Shown here: one piece after another, positions 11,749 through 22,302 of the stretch
Position numbering within the stretch: the stretch's first letter is position 1
How the letters are laid out: every line of letters starts with the position of its first letter
Source: Apiospora phragmitis
Taxonomy: Eukaryota; Ascomycota; Sordariomycetes; Amphisphaeriales; Apiosporaceae
DNA length: 64,000 bases
Direction of reading: 5' to 3'
Assembly (NCBI GenBank): GCA_038363925.1
Contig: JAQQWL010000004.1
Span: 3,075,292-3,139,291 of the forward strand
Notes under the pieces: model-generated
Seen by the model: the letters and a program-made list of their open reading frames with translations, nothing else
Database searches by the model: none
Told to the model about the DNA's origin: nothing
Made by a program: the position numbers and the translations under genes

Positions 11749-13104
11749 ATGGACCTGTCCACTGCCTCCGAGGTCTCTGATACTCCTTCCCCCGAGCCCG
11801 CAGTGATTCCCGACCTCGACTTCAAGATTCAGAGCACGCCCGCAATTGTGAGATGGCGTGACACGAATGGCGCGAACAAGCGGTTGGCGGTTCCCGTGGC
11901 AGCCCCGCTGGGATTTTCCATCGATTACGACGTCGCAAAAGGCTCTGCTTGCCTCAAGCTACATGCCAACATCAAGATGAAGAGATCCTCGGCCACTTCC
12001 CGCCTCTTTTTGACGGTCAAGCCCAACCAGATACGGACGATGACTTGCGACGACGATGGAGACCGTCCCGAGGAAGAACAAGCCCATGGCCGCGACGCGT
12101 GCGAACAATTACGTTGCCGTGTCAACTCCCTTCACCTCGAGCTCGACAGCCCACCCACGCTTATCGCGCCTGCCGAACACCCCTTCCAGAGTCTACGGCG
12201 CAGTTCACAGGAGATTTGGTCTGGATGGAACGAATTCGCGAGGAACACAACGCGCTTTGTCATCTACTTCTCCGCGACAGCGCTACCCCGGGGCCGCCTT
12301 CTACATTTCTGCGAGAAGATTCCTCGACTGGCGTCGCCACGCGACGACCTGGCCAGTCTTTATGGCGGTCGGGGCGGTTTGGTTGTCAACGGTGTTCAAG
12401 AAGCCGCAGATGCGCCTCCAGCCTACACAGAACAAAGCACAAGCAGCATTTCCAGGGTCGAACCGCTACTCGCCCTATCCCCTAGTGAGTAGCCTTGTTC
12501 TACTATTGACCACATAAAAATACTGACTGTCCCACTAGAACGCGACGCGTCACCCTCACGAAAGCGACGTCGCGCGCCGAGCAGTTCCGATGTCGAGTCT
12601 ATCCCAGATACCCAGCAACCCGTTCCCAGGCCCGAACGTCCACAAGAGACGGTTCTGGAGGGGATCCAGCGCTCACTAGATATGCAAAACATGATGGTGT
12701 CCAAGATTCTGGCCCGAGTGGAAAGCATTGAAGGGCGACTGGAGGCACTCGAGTCGAGGGACCTGGCGGATGACGTCCAGGCCTACATGGAGCCTTTGCT
12801 GGAGCCGCTCTGGGACGAGCTGGATTCCCGGATTGTGGCCAGCGAAGACAAGACGCACGACTACGTGAAGGACATGGTGGACGAGGCGGTGAATGACAAG
12901 GTTGGGGACCTACCAGAGCTCGTGGAGGAGTACTTCCATGAAGACGAGGGCCGTGGTCTTCTCCATGACGCCATTGCCGAGGCTGTCGCGGAGTCAGTGG
13001 CCGACGTGGTCAGCGAGCGGGACGAGCGGATACGGGAGGACACCATGAACTTTCTCAAAAGTAGGCCCTTCACAGCGCAGTTTTCGTTCAATGGAGATGG
13101 ATGA
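11749..13104 (+). CDS. hypothetical coiled-coil protein
   Basis: Exons 11749-12484 and 12539-13104 join in phase across a 54-base intron (GTGAGT...TAG) to give 433 residues. The family was not recognised. The N-terminal half (about residues 15-200) mixes beta-rich and charged stretches. Residues near 225-255 are Ser/Pro-rich and carry a basic S-R-K-R-R-R cluster that could be a nuclear localisation signal. The C-terminal half (about 275-420) is strongly helical, rich in Glu, Asp and Leu, with heptad-like spacing that suggests a coiled coil. No signal peptide or membrane segment is present. A nuclear protein that oligomerises is a fair guess, nothing more. The gene is isolated from its neighbours, with long spacers on both sides, and three CACGCGAAA elements lie upstream. 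Confidence 0.72.
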
Positions 13105-13445
13105 AGATCAAACCTGTATTAGTTCCAGTGTTGATTGTCGATTTCATGATTTGTGACGATGATGCCTTCCCACGCCATGCCATGCTGTCGCCGTGCTGCC
13201 TTTAGCAAACTGCCCATTCTAGTAAATGCCTCATGTAGATATCCAGTGAGCAAACACCAACGTATGTAATTGAATGCATGTACCAGTACAATTCTAACGG
13301 AAGCAAGCGGTAAATCCAGTTCATAGTGAATGTCTTGACAATAAGGGGGGCTCATTCCTCCCCCTTTCCCTTCTTCATACACGCGTAGCTCTCGCTCCAT
13401 CCATACATACTACCACCACGCCACATCAAGAAGGCCCTGGGACAC

Positions 13446-13834
13446 TCAGCCGCTACTGATGGTCTTGCAAATCCGTTCGCCCGTCACCTCGCGGCCGTAG
13501 GACTTGGCCCAGTCGTCCAATTTGACCCAGCCGACCATGGTCTGGTGCTTGCAGTGCTCATCCACCAGACGCATGGCTTTTTTCGAACTCGGCCCCGCGG
13601 CAGTTGGTCTTGCTGCCGAAGTTGCACACGTAGGAGGCCGAGCCACCAATATGGGCGCGTACATAGTGGAAACCCATGCCCGCGTTGTCTGGCAGATGTT
13701 CTACGACGCACCCCCGCTTGCTTCTGCAATGGCCCCGGTGGCCGCGACCACCTCGTCGTCGACCTCATGCTTATTCGCGGCATGGGCGAGCTTAGTCCCC
13801 TGCAGGATACTATACTCCTCAGGTGGTGAACCCT
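13446..13834 (-). pseudogene. small Cys-containing protein, frameshifted
   Basis: A coherent minus-strand protein can be followed from about 13834 to the stop at 13446, but it changes frame twice: at a run of five G (13711-13715) and at a run of six A (13578-13583; both given on the coding strand). Upstream of 13834 a CAG acceptor-like triplet suggests a lost or unread first exon. The readable part has Gly- and Ala-rich segments, spaced Cys residues (one in the first block, then V-C-N-F-G and a T-N-C-R pair, later E-H-C-K and a final R-I-C-K) and a W-V-K-L-D-D-W motif near the end. Size and Cys pattern fit a small secreted protein, but no signal peptide was found and the family is not known. 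Both shifts are in homopolymers, so either the gene is dead or the assembly has indels. Confidence 0.45.
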
Positions 13835-14344
13835 GTCATCTCCTCGTCGTCATCACCGCCGTCACCGTCGCCATCGCCGCGCTCTGTCAAAGCATTCCCG
13901 CCTACCACTAGCGACGGGCTCCTTGTTCACCAGAATGCCCCACCTCGTCCACGACCTGACACGGCTCTGGTCGCTCCAGCGCGCCGCCATGAGTCGCCGG
14001 CAGTGAAGGAACCTGCAATGGTTCTTGACCACGCTGGGCGGCATCGGCCTTGACAGCATCGGCCTGATGGTCCTCCGTGAAACCTACGAGACTCCGAGGC
14101 GGGAGAAGGGGGGTGATGACAACAGTAACGCGGAGGATGCCAACCACACCCTCAGCAGCCTGACCCTGGATGGCCTGATGCCCAGCGCGGCACTATTATA
14201 TATTTCAGTAACAAATGTGGCAGATAAAACCTGTTTTCAAAATTGTCCGATGGTAATAGATAGGCTGGCAAGTAACACAATCAATGCTATATGAATTATT
14301 TTCTCCCAAACCCTCGGTCCGTCCAACTTCAAGGAAAAATTAAG

Positions 14345-16128
14345 CTAAATTAATGTTCGATAGATTGGGGCTACTTCAATCGTAGTGCCCATGTATCGGA
14401 ACTGGTTATCTTTTGCCATCGACAACCGGACTACAGGAAGCTCGTCTGTACTTTTGTCCCTCGTGTTCTGGGCGGTCCGCAGTATCACGAGCGTACAGTG
14501 CCTCTCCGACCATTCTTCTGTCCCAAAGCCTCGAATTGCCTGCTTTATAGACATTCCTCCATCATCCTCAGCCCAGGCCTCAACACAGGCTTTGGGATTT
14601 GAACCTCGATTGAGTTTCTTGCAGTGAAACTCTGATTTGCATCTGTCTGCCGTTTGTCTTGCCATGAAGAGAAGTAGCACACGCTCTGGGTGCGTATGAC
14701 TGCTCACTCGGATGTCCAACTCTATAACACCATATGAAACAGTCAAGGTCTGCATCCCGCTTCAGCAGTACAAGACTTTGGTCATGGTCCCAATCACAAT
14801 GCCACCTAAGATTGTCGTGGGGTGAATGCGAGAACAATGACATCTCGTCGCTGCTCAGTAGCACTGCATGGCTGGTCTCTGTCAAGAGGTCAATCGTTGA
14901 TAGATGGTTGCGCTGTGTAGCTCACATAGAAATGCTGCTTTGGCCGTCTCTCAAGATCAAGAAAATGAATGTTTATGGGAAATGGCGGAAACGCACAACG
15001 CCCAAATACTCTGCGTTCTGGCAATTGCCTGATAGGGATGGCTAGAGCTCTCCCAATATCAGGGCTCTTTGCCTTCAAGACAACAAAGCTGGTAGGAGCT
15101 CGTAAACACAGACGGTAGTTCGATGGAAAGCCCGCCATTGGTCATGGAGTATGTGGACTCTGTACTGTCGTCAAAGAGATCTGGCAATAGTCCCGGTTGT
15201 AGTTGCGGTTCTGTCTGCGATATGTTGCCGGATTTTCGGAAGGCGTCTTGTGAGGGTGCCAGTAGCTGAAGGTCATTCAAATTTAATGGCTACCGGTCAT
15301 TAGCTTCAGTTGTAAGGGCTACAAAGACTTACGCTCGTCCACTCTTGAGGCACAATGCCCTGGATCCATTTCCAGCAAAAGATAGTGTGATCATTCGACA
15401 TCTTGATGATCTCTTGCTGAAGCCTCCCAAAGGCCTTTTTTGCCTTCGCCATAGAGCAAGGGCATGTTGATATCGAATATTCCGAGCACGCAGTATGCTA
15501 TATCTTCGGGTCGGGTAGTCGTCCTTTTTGATAGCCAAGACATGCGCTGGGCTACACTGGCGTTGGAGATGGGTCGTCCACGGAGGTATCCTTCCTGTAT
15601 ACCTGTGATTAGCGAGATGTCATGCGCCAGTTCGATGCCTAAAAGCTTCGAGGCGGGCCTATTCCTATAGAACGGGCACGTCATGTTGCCCAGAGGAAGC
15701 CAGTAGGCCGTGAAGAACAGGATAGAGCGCGGAGCGAGAAGCTCCTGCAACGTCCAACCACGGGTAAACCACCGGCTCGATGGCATTTCGCTTGTATCGG
15801 TGAGAACATCCTCAAGATATGCATAGCAGATCTTGGAGTCTCTGTACCAAGCGAACATGGAGTTGATCGCTTCTGTCAACTCGGCCGAACTCGCCTTGTC
15901 GATACAGTTTGTATCACACCACAAGTAATCCAGTCCGTCCCGCTTGGTCTGTTGACAAGCATTCCAGATCTTCTGGAACCCGCGCTTCCCACTACAGCTT
16001 TCCACACTTTTCCAATCCTCAAAGGTTACCTCCTCCGGCCCCCAGGTGTGTGAAAGGGTGGCATATTCCAGGGTCTCGTCGCTGATAAACTCTTCCAGCA
16101 ACCCCGTATGGACATTAATCAGCCGTAT
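14345..16128 (-). pseudogene. HET-domain (heterokaryon incompatibility) gene, inactivated
   Basis: The minus strand shows a typical HET domain from 16128 down: the L-S-H-T-W-G motif, the C-x-x-x-N-C-I-D-K block, the W-F-T-R-G-W-T-L-Q-E-L block and a Y-G-E-G motif. The expected start codon at 16128 reads ATA, with an in-frame stop two codons upstream, so translation cannot start at the usual place. After Y-G-E-G-K-K the frame shifts at a run of six A (15436-15441 on the plus strand as T). The reading continues in the other frame to a donor near 15332, then in a further exon down to about 15059, where it shifts again; C-terminal fragments extend to about 14345. HET proteins trigger cell death when incompatible hyphae fuse. 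The ATG-to-ATA change is a CpA to TpA transition on the opposite strand, as expected from RIP. Confidence 0.75.
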
Positions 16129-17823
16129 GTGTCACTTGACGTCATAGCTGGTTAAATTCGTTACAATTCGATGCTATTCAGCTGGCCAATCAATGTTCTG
16201 GATCTGGGTGAATTTAATTGATGTTTCCGAACGACGGAAAGCTGGCTGAAACGGTGTTCTTTTGGTGAGTGTGGCATTGCTCGCGCTCGGCCCTTGACGC
16301 CGGTGATATGCGCTCGACTGTATGCTTATCCTCTCGGAACGTTATTTCTATTTCGACGGCAGCACGGAAGAGGACGAGATGCCACAACGGCCTCTTTCGT
16401 ACCTGAAGTACTATAATCAGTAGAGATGCATATATTTTATGAGAGGGTGAACCAACGGTGCGGTACTAGAGCGGGATCGAGCGGATACTCCCCTTTTCCC
16501 GCGCCTTTATGCACGCAAGTACATATTAGATAAATGATAGCAACCCCTTCCTACTGTAAATATCTCCCCCATGAAAATCGTGATCCTCCTGAATAGATAG
16601 CTCTGCCTTATTGCCTTGCTTTCTTATACAAATTGCTGCACTTGCTTTGTCCTACAAGAAGGCCATCGTCTGATGCTTTTTGCTTCGCCAAGTGAATAGA
16701 AGGATAACATTTACGACCATCGTCAGAATGTCACCATCTGCCTGGCCGAAAATCAGAGTACGGCAAGGCTTTCGCAAGCAGGGCCAAGCCTGCGCCCACG
16801 ATTAAGGATGTAAAGGCTGGCTAGGTTCTGGTTGAGGCTCTCTATCTTGAATGGAAGGTTTTATTTCCACTTATTCGGCTTCCCCTAGGAAGTCAGGGTA
16901 GGGATATTCCGGTGGCCGCCTTCAATATACCCTCCGATGCCTTTTGGTCTGATTACTATATGCTGATACGTGCAAATGGGCCTGGTCCAACCACGTACAT
17001 ATAAGCGAAAACTCTTGCTCTTAGAATCAGTGGGAGTACAGCCATCCACTTCAGTCACTGACCAATGAATGACCCCGAGTTTAAATCACCTTTGGTCCAG
17101 TTGTAGACTGAGAGAAAAGCGGAAAACTTGAGTTCATCGACACCGAAGGCGGTGATCCCAAGTATCGGCGTCAGGGCCGCCAACTTCTACCGCCAGAACC
17201 GCGACTTCATGCAGACTTCGCGCGGATCAGAAGGCCTCGTGGGCTGACTACCAGGGTGGTGCAAAATACCAACTCACAAAACATTGAGCTTACCGTCGGG
17301 AGTCTACCAGGGCAGAGTATTTGCCGACGAGAACGGCGGCGGCGGCAATATCTCGGACGGACGTTCAGGGTGGTACTATCGACCGAGGGCTGGGCCAACT
17401 CAGGTGTGTAGGCGGACTGCAAACAGGTCGTCCTTAATATCCTTCAGGCTGAAATCATATTAGTTAGTTATACAACCAATGCAATGAGCTCTGCTCGGCT
17501 GCCACTGACGGAGAATGGAGGCAGGGAGGCAATGACTTACGACGCCTCATAGCACAAATCGTCCATCTAGTAGGGCCGCCGGTCAAGCTTGCTGTCCATC
17601 CCATTGGTCTGAACAGCGCCATCTTGAGGCAGGTGAAGAAGTCGGTTATCATCGATCTTCGACCGCTGCCGGGATTCAGTGGAGGGTTGTTCAATCGAGG
17701 GCACTTCTCTAGTTAAGATATTGGGTCAAAGACAAATCGATAGCCGTCATTACTCTTGTATTCATGTGTTTGTCTCTAGAATGGTGTTAATCTCGTTAAG
17801 GGTGAAATCAAGCTGCAAGGATG
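16129..17823. other. gene-poor stretch with a possible minus-strand relic
   Basis: No intact gene. Between about 17700 and 17040 the minus strand gives short protein-like blocks (a D-D-N-R-L-L stretch ending in an intron-like donor, an L-K-D-I-K-D-D-L-F block, and a final F-G-V-D-E-L-K-F-S block) interrupted by stops. They may be one decayed gene of unknown family. 16130-17030 shows nothing recognisable. Confidence 0.3.
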
Positions 17824-18818
17824 TCACCCCCCGCGAGAGCGCTCCGCCTTGTCGAAATCAGTCGATCTCTGCCTCCCTTGTCGTTCCGCCTCTCTCTTGC
17901 GTTCCTTCCACTGTCTCCGTAGCTCCTTGAATTCTGTATACGTTAGTCTCGTGTAATCTTAGCGCTGACGGATGCAAAAGTTGCCATTGTTGTTTCTGGA
18001 CGCTTGAAATAACTACAATACATGCTCAGTGTGTAAATGCATTTGCCACGTGGGCACTTTATTCGGCTTCGATGCTTATAAAGCTCGGCCCGGGCCCATC
18101 GTGTGGCAGGTTCATACATTACAACTCCTTCATGAGATGGATTAAGTTGACCAAAGAAAATAGGGGAAAGAGACGCACCCTCGGGCTTTCGTTTCTCTCC
18201 GTGCCCTTGCATAGTGACATGAGCGTTCAAATGGTTCAGCGTGCCGTACCCCTTTGTGCAGCCGTCCCACCCGCATTTGTAGATACGCTCAATCTCCTCG
18301 GGCCGTCTTCGACGCCGTTTGGAGTCTTGCACTTCCGCGAAACCTGGCATAAATGACAGAGGAAATAACTGATTATGCACCCCTGAAGTCTCTGGATTAG
18401 CATTGTAACCCAGGACGGCTGGCAATGGTGGCGCCATATGTTGATCTGGAAAGTCGTTCCTCCCTCCATTCTGATAGCCGGAAGGCGGGGGTCTAGTATA
18501 ACGCAACGGAGGTCTCGCTGGGTAATCATACCCAGGATAAATCACACCGCCAGCCCCAGGCGGCCCGGATGGCGTCATCATCGGCGGCTGCCCGTTATAG
18601 TAAGAGTAGTACTGCGGAGTCCATCGGCTCATGTGCTCTATGGGAGCAATATAGGCGCCCTCTTCTGTCCGGTTGTTGTTGTTGACCTCTCGTTGTTGAG
18701 GATGTTGCTGGTAGTGTGGTTGAGGATGTTGCTGCTGGCGTTGTTGAGGATGTTCACTTCCGCCTGGCACAGATTGCCATGTCGACGGCGAGTTTCCCGA
18801 CGTCCGCTGCGGTGACAT
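17824..18818 (-). CDS. C2H2 zinc-finger transcription factor, Con7-like
   Basis: Two exons, 18818-18179 and 17933-17824, join in phase across a 245-base intron (donor GTGCGT, acceptor CAG) to give 249 residues. The first 60 residues are Gln/His/Pro-rich and contain repeats of a Q-H-P-Q unit. Pro/Tyr/Gly-rich sequence follows to about 160, then a basic K-R-R-R-R-R cluster (167-172) that looks like a nuclear signal. A single C2H2 finger has Cys182, Cys187, His200 and His206. The stretch L-N-H-L-N-A-H-V-T-M-Q-G-H-G, followed by P-E-E-F-K-E and a basic W-K-E-R-K-R-E helix, is the hallmark of the Con7/conidiation-regulator family. Con7-type factors control conidium shape and infection-related genes in other ascomycetes. 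The protein is shorter than typical Con7, so it may be a paralogue. No indels or stops. Confidence 0.85.
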
Positions 18819-19538
18819 TACTCTCTACTCAATAGCGTTAGTATATCATTTCTTTCGAGGTGGTTGGCACCATTCATCAGAACGACTGGTGGGAAGACAG
18901 ACATACCTGTGTGCATGTGCCTACGAGAACATGAGACCCATTTAAGCCATTTACAACCAGCGACAACAAGACCAGAGTTAGGATCGAAATGAACATGAAG
19001 TCTTCGTCCCGATGACTGGCTGAACTTGATCGTAGGGGCGGACTTAGGGGAATAGGAAAGAAGAAAAAGATCCAACCTTATCCAGCTTAAAAAGTAATGA
19101 GTAAGTCCTTATGTAGATGAAAATGACTCTTCAGCTAATGTTATAAGGCGGTTCTGAGATGTAATCCGATCGCAGGTGAGAGTAAAACATCCACATGGCC
19201 GTAAGATTCCGAAACTTAAGGGTCTCCGCTAGTTTTGGGTTTATGGTGCTCCAGGTTGGCGGATCAACTTTCGCATACTGAGCCAAGCTTCAGGGCGGGT
19301 GTCGATTGAATCGAAAAGGGGCAAGAAAGAAAAGACAAGTCGAGTGCCTGCGAACAGGCTCATGTGTGAGCTTCGATGTCTCTCCTAGGCCTATGAAGTC
19401 GGGCATGACGGGTGTTGTTGGTATCTGACTTGGACCTTTTTTCGGCCACGAAAACCTTTGAGCTTCGCCAGGGGGCTAAGAGTCTGGCGGTTTGATCGAC
19501 CTAGCGAATCCAGAAGTGTGTCTTTACTCACAAAATGC
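18819..19538. other. intergenic, promoter side of the Con7-like gene
   Basis: About 720 bases upstream of the minus-strand zinc-finger gene. A 258-base ORF (19075-18818) ends at the gene start and probably reflects leader sequence. No other feature is recognised. Confidence 0.45.
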
Positions 19539-19841
19539 TCAGGTAATCGCCGTCCGAGATCGTACTGAAAAATGTCCGTGGCTTATTACAACGTCGCCAA
19601 GCACGAACTCTTGCCCATTCTGGCCAAAAGGGACAACGCCGCAAAATTCAGCGACCAGTGCGTCTTGAAAGGAGACTTCGTAGATTGAGGGAAGAGAAGG
19701 TGAGTCCAGAGCAAGCTCACGGAGAAAAGGTATTTGTATGTCCGGGTGGGCACGTGATTCCTGTTTTGATATAGTGTGTTCGGAACGAAGTTCTATATTG
19801 CTAGCGGGAGTGGTATGGGTATACGTACAAATCAACCACAT
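19539..19841 (-). pseudogene. possible nucleoside-phosphorylase-like fragment
   Basis: The last 40 or so codons of this short frame include a C-G-V-V-P-F block and a following L-G-D-V-V-I-S block, which resemble the conserved N-terminal part of the nucleoside-phosphorylase-like domain found at the start of many fungal NB-ARC or ankyrin proteins. The rest is not recognisable. It lies downstream of the NB-ARC relic on the same strand, so it is not a normal continuation of that gene. It may be a rearranged piece or a separate fragment. Confidence 0.3.
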
Positions 19842-19848
19842 TTGAGCG

Positions 19849-20651
19849 TTATGGGTGACACGGCAATTGCGTGTGTGAAATGGGTTGACGATCTTTGGTT
19901 CGCCAATCTGGAAAGACTTCCTCGAGCCGGTTTGTTGCGACGGTGCCGGCCACGACCGTACGTCCCTGCTTTGCTATATGCACCAATATGTGCATGTTGT
20001 ATAAACAAGTTAGTTCACCTAAGATTATTGCCGTCATCCGGGCGTCATGCAGGAGATGCTTGAAGCTTAGGGAAGCCCTAAGCAGATTTGTTGCGTCTTG
20101 TATACTTATGCCTTGCAAGTAAATCTCGCTCCCTTCAGCCACAGCCACAGCAACGCTGGTTGACCACGGAGTCATGTTCAACAAGCCGGAATCGCGCTTT
20201 GGCAGGTGGTCGCGAAGTCTTCGAGGCGATTTGAGTACCATCTCTGCATCATCTGCATTATCGACAATCAAAACCCACTTTCCTGCAGGTTCCGAGCTTA
20301 AATAGTTGCGCACTGTTGACCTGGGGTCCTTGTCCTCGGGCTTGATCACGATCCTCATGCTCCTGGCGATCTCGAGATAGGCCTCTTCCAAATTTTCTTC
20401 ACGTATGCCGGGACCCCAAAAGGGAGACTTCTGGCACGTTATCCTCAACCCAGTACGCGAAGTGGAGGGCAAGCTGGGTTTTGCCCACGCCACCGAGTAC
20501 AGTCATAGCAAATGTGCGACAGCTGTGAAGCACAAACAATAGGTATCTTCTCGAGTTCCTCAAGTACATCCTCCCTTCTAGTAAACTTTAAGTTTCGAAG
20601 AAAAGGAAGCACAACGACACGTGCTATATTCGGTTCCATCGAAGTTAGCAC
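19849..20651 (-). pseudogene. NB-ARC (NLR-like) gene fragment
   Basis: On the minus strand, a linker that resembles the usual pre-NB-ARC sequence (R-R-E-D-V-L-E-E-L) is followed by a P-loop G-G-V-G-K-T-Q-L-A-L (about 20490-20461), then, in another frame, an acidic helix and the kinase-2-like block W-V-L-I-V-D-N-A-D-D. The reading changes frame between the P-loop and the next block near 20430. No TPR, ankyrin or WD repeats follow before the stop at 19849. Intact proteins of this kind are STAND ATPases that act in fungal self/non-self recognition. This copy is a truncated, frameshifted remnant. Confidence 0.6.
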
Positions 20652-21229
20652 ATACTAGTTCTTCAAGGGCGAGCAATTTTCTTGATGTACTTGAAGGTTC
20701 GGCCGCGTGTTCGAGGGTAGACTGAGGCTCTATTAAAATCAGCGAAGCCTGCCGACACCTTACACGAGAAGTGCCACAGAGATGTGGGTGTGGAAGAAGC
20801 GGTGAGAGCACATAACCAGATACTCTCATAAGTACTGGCGCTCCAATAGGGGTGATGATGTAACACCGTAAAGGCAGCCCATTCATTGGCAAGGGTCAAG
20901 GGTCAAGTCCAATTGAAACTGGTGCATCTACTTTCTGACTTGTCCATCAAAAAACTCTACCAAATCATCTGGGGGTGGATGTGCTCCCAGGGCAAAACAT
21001 CGCATGGCTACCTCAGTAGGTACTTGGGCAAAAGCAAATTCCAATAACTCCGTCATCCATGTGATCTGTCCATTAGTCCATCGACTTCCTAACGATATGT
21101 CATGAGTAATCCCTTGATAGACCACTCTGCATGTACGCATATCCCTTCGCAGTAGCTTCCAGAATGTTAAAGCTGATACCAACTACCGAGTACTTCTGCC
21201 GAGAGCCCAAGAGGCGAGACAGTTCCAGC
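20652..21229. other. decayed sequence, no gene called
   Basis: A minus-strand ORF (21182-20928) has a weakly protein-like sequence but no recognisable motif. It may be the N-terminal part of the NB-ARC relic or unrelated. Confidence 0.3.
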
Positions 21230-22302
21230 TCAATATCCGAGCATCAACAAGTGAGGACCACCGCCGTCACGCTGAGGCACGGGCTTGGCCATAGGTGGCC
21301 GACGGCTGTCGGCGCGAGGGTCGAGCACAGGTGGTCGCCAGATCAGGTTCTGCCAGCTGAAACCACTTCGTAGGTAATGATGGTCGCGGCGACTGAGCGT
21401 GAGCGGTCCGGCCTGGCATTTGATGTGGACATGGAAGCTGATTGGGGAACTGCTGAGGATTTGGTCCGGAAAATCCAGGCACAAGGTAAAGGGCAACTGA
21501 ATGGTCGTTTCGGCAGGGGAGGTGGTAGTGTTGATTCTGGCGGCGAGGTCGGCTGCAGCCCGGTGCAGGTAGTGGACAGACTGCGTGGGAGTGGCTCTAT
21601 TGTCGTGGGACTCGTCCAGGCCCCAGACGTTGTAGTAGGCCGAAATGCCGACCGAAAGCTGCTTGTAGGGGCCAGCACAAGCAGGGGGCTGCGGGACATT
21701 GAGGACGCCGTTGTTCAGCGCATGGGTGCCGACAGCGCCTATGGCGAAACCCGCAGCGAAGAGGGCGAAGGTAAATATACGGAAGAAAACGGTCGGTGAA
21801 AGAAGGCCATAGGCATGGGCGCAAAGCGAGCAGAACCAAGATTGGAGAGACTGTAATGCATGACGAAGCAAGTTAGACCAAATCGAGCTAACAGAGATAA
21901 TGGGGGAAAGCAATCACTCACCATGTAAACACTTCGCAGATGCGAACCTAAAGCCTTGGCCTGGGCGACAGCAGCATCGCTGCAGGCCAGGACCTTGCGA
22001 GTGGCGGCTCGAAGACAGAGGAAGGGCTTGTGGCAGGCGACCAGGGTGTAGAAGACGGCTTCGATGCTGAGATGGAGAAGTAGGTTGCTCAAGACGAGGA
22101 ACCAGTGGCAGATCGAGTACTAGACGATCTGGAGTCGGCTCAGGTGCTTCTGCTGCTTCTTGGACGAAGTCCGCTTGGCTCGGCTAGTGATCGGCTTGGA
22201 AGGCTTGCATGCTGTTGTAGTAGTAGTAGCAGCAGAACCAGCCCGATCCAGAACTTGCCAGTCATCGTCCTTGTCGGCGGCAGACGATCGAATGAAGGCC
22301 AT
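21230..22302 (-). CDS. hypothetical membrane protein with an in-frame TAG
   Basis: Exons 22302-21922 and 21850-21230 join in phase (donor GTGAGT, acceptor CAG) to a 333-residue frame that contains one TAG (22122-22120, codon 61). The frame remains protein-like on both sides of the stop: before it a basic Ser/Thr/Lys-rich stretch, after it a hydrophobic segment that leads into a Cys/Ala-rich helix. In exon 2 another strong transmembrane segment lies at about residues 145-168 (F-T-F-A-L-F-A-A-G-F-A), and then a long hydrophilic, probably luminal or extracellular domain. TAG for CAG is a single C to T change. Translation could also start downstream of the stop at an internal ATG. The family is not known. 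A start at 22359 would add 19 residues. Confidence 0.55.
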
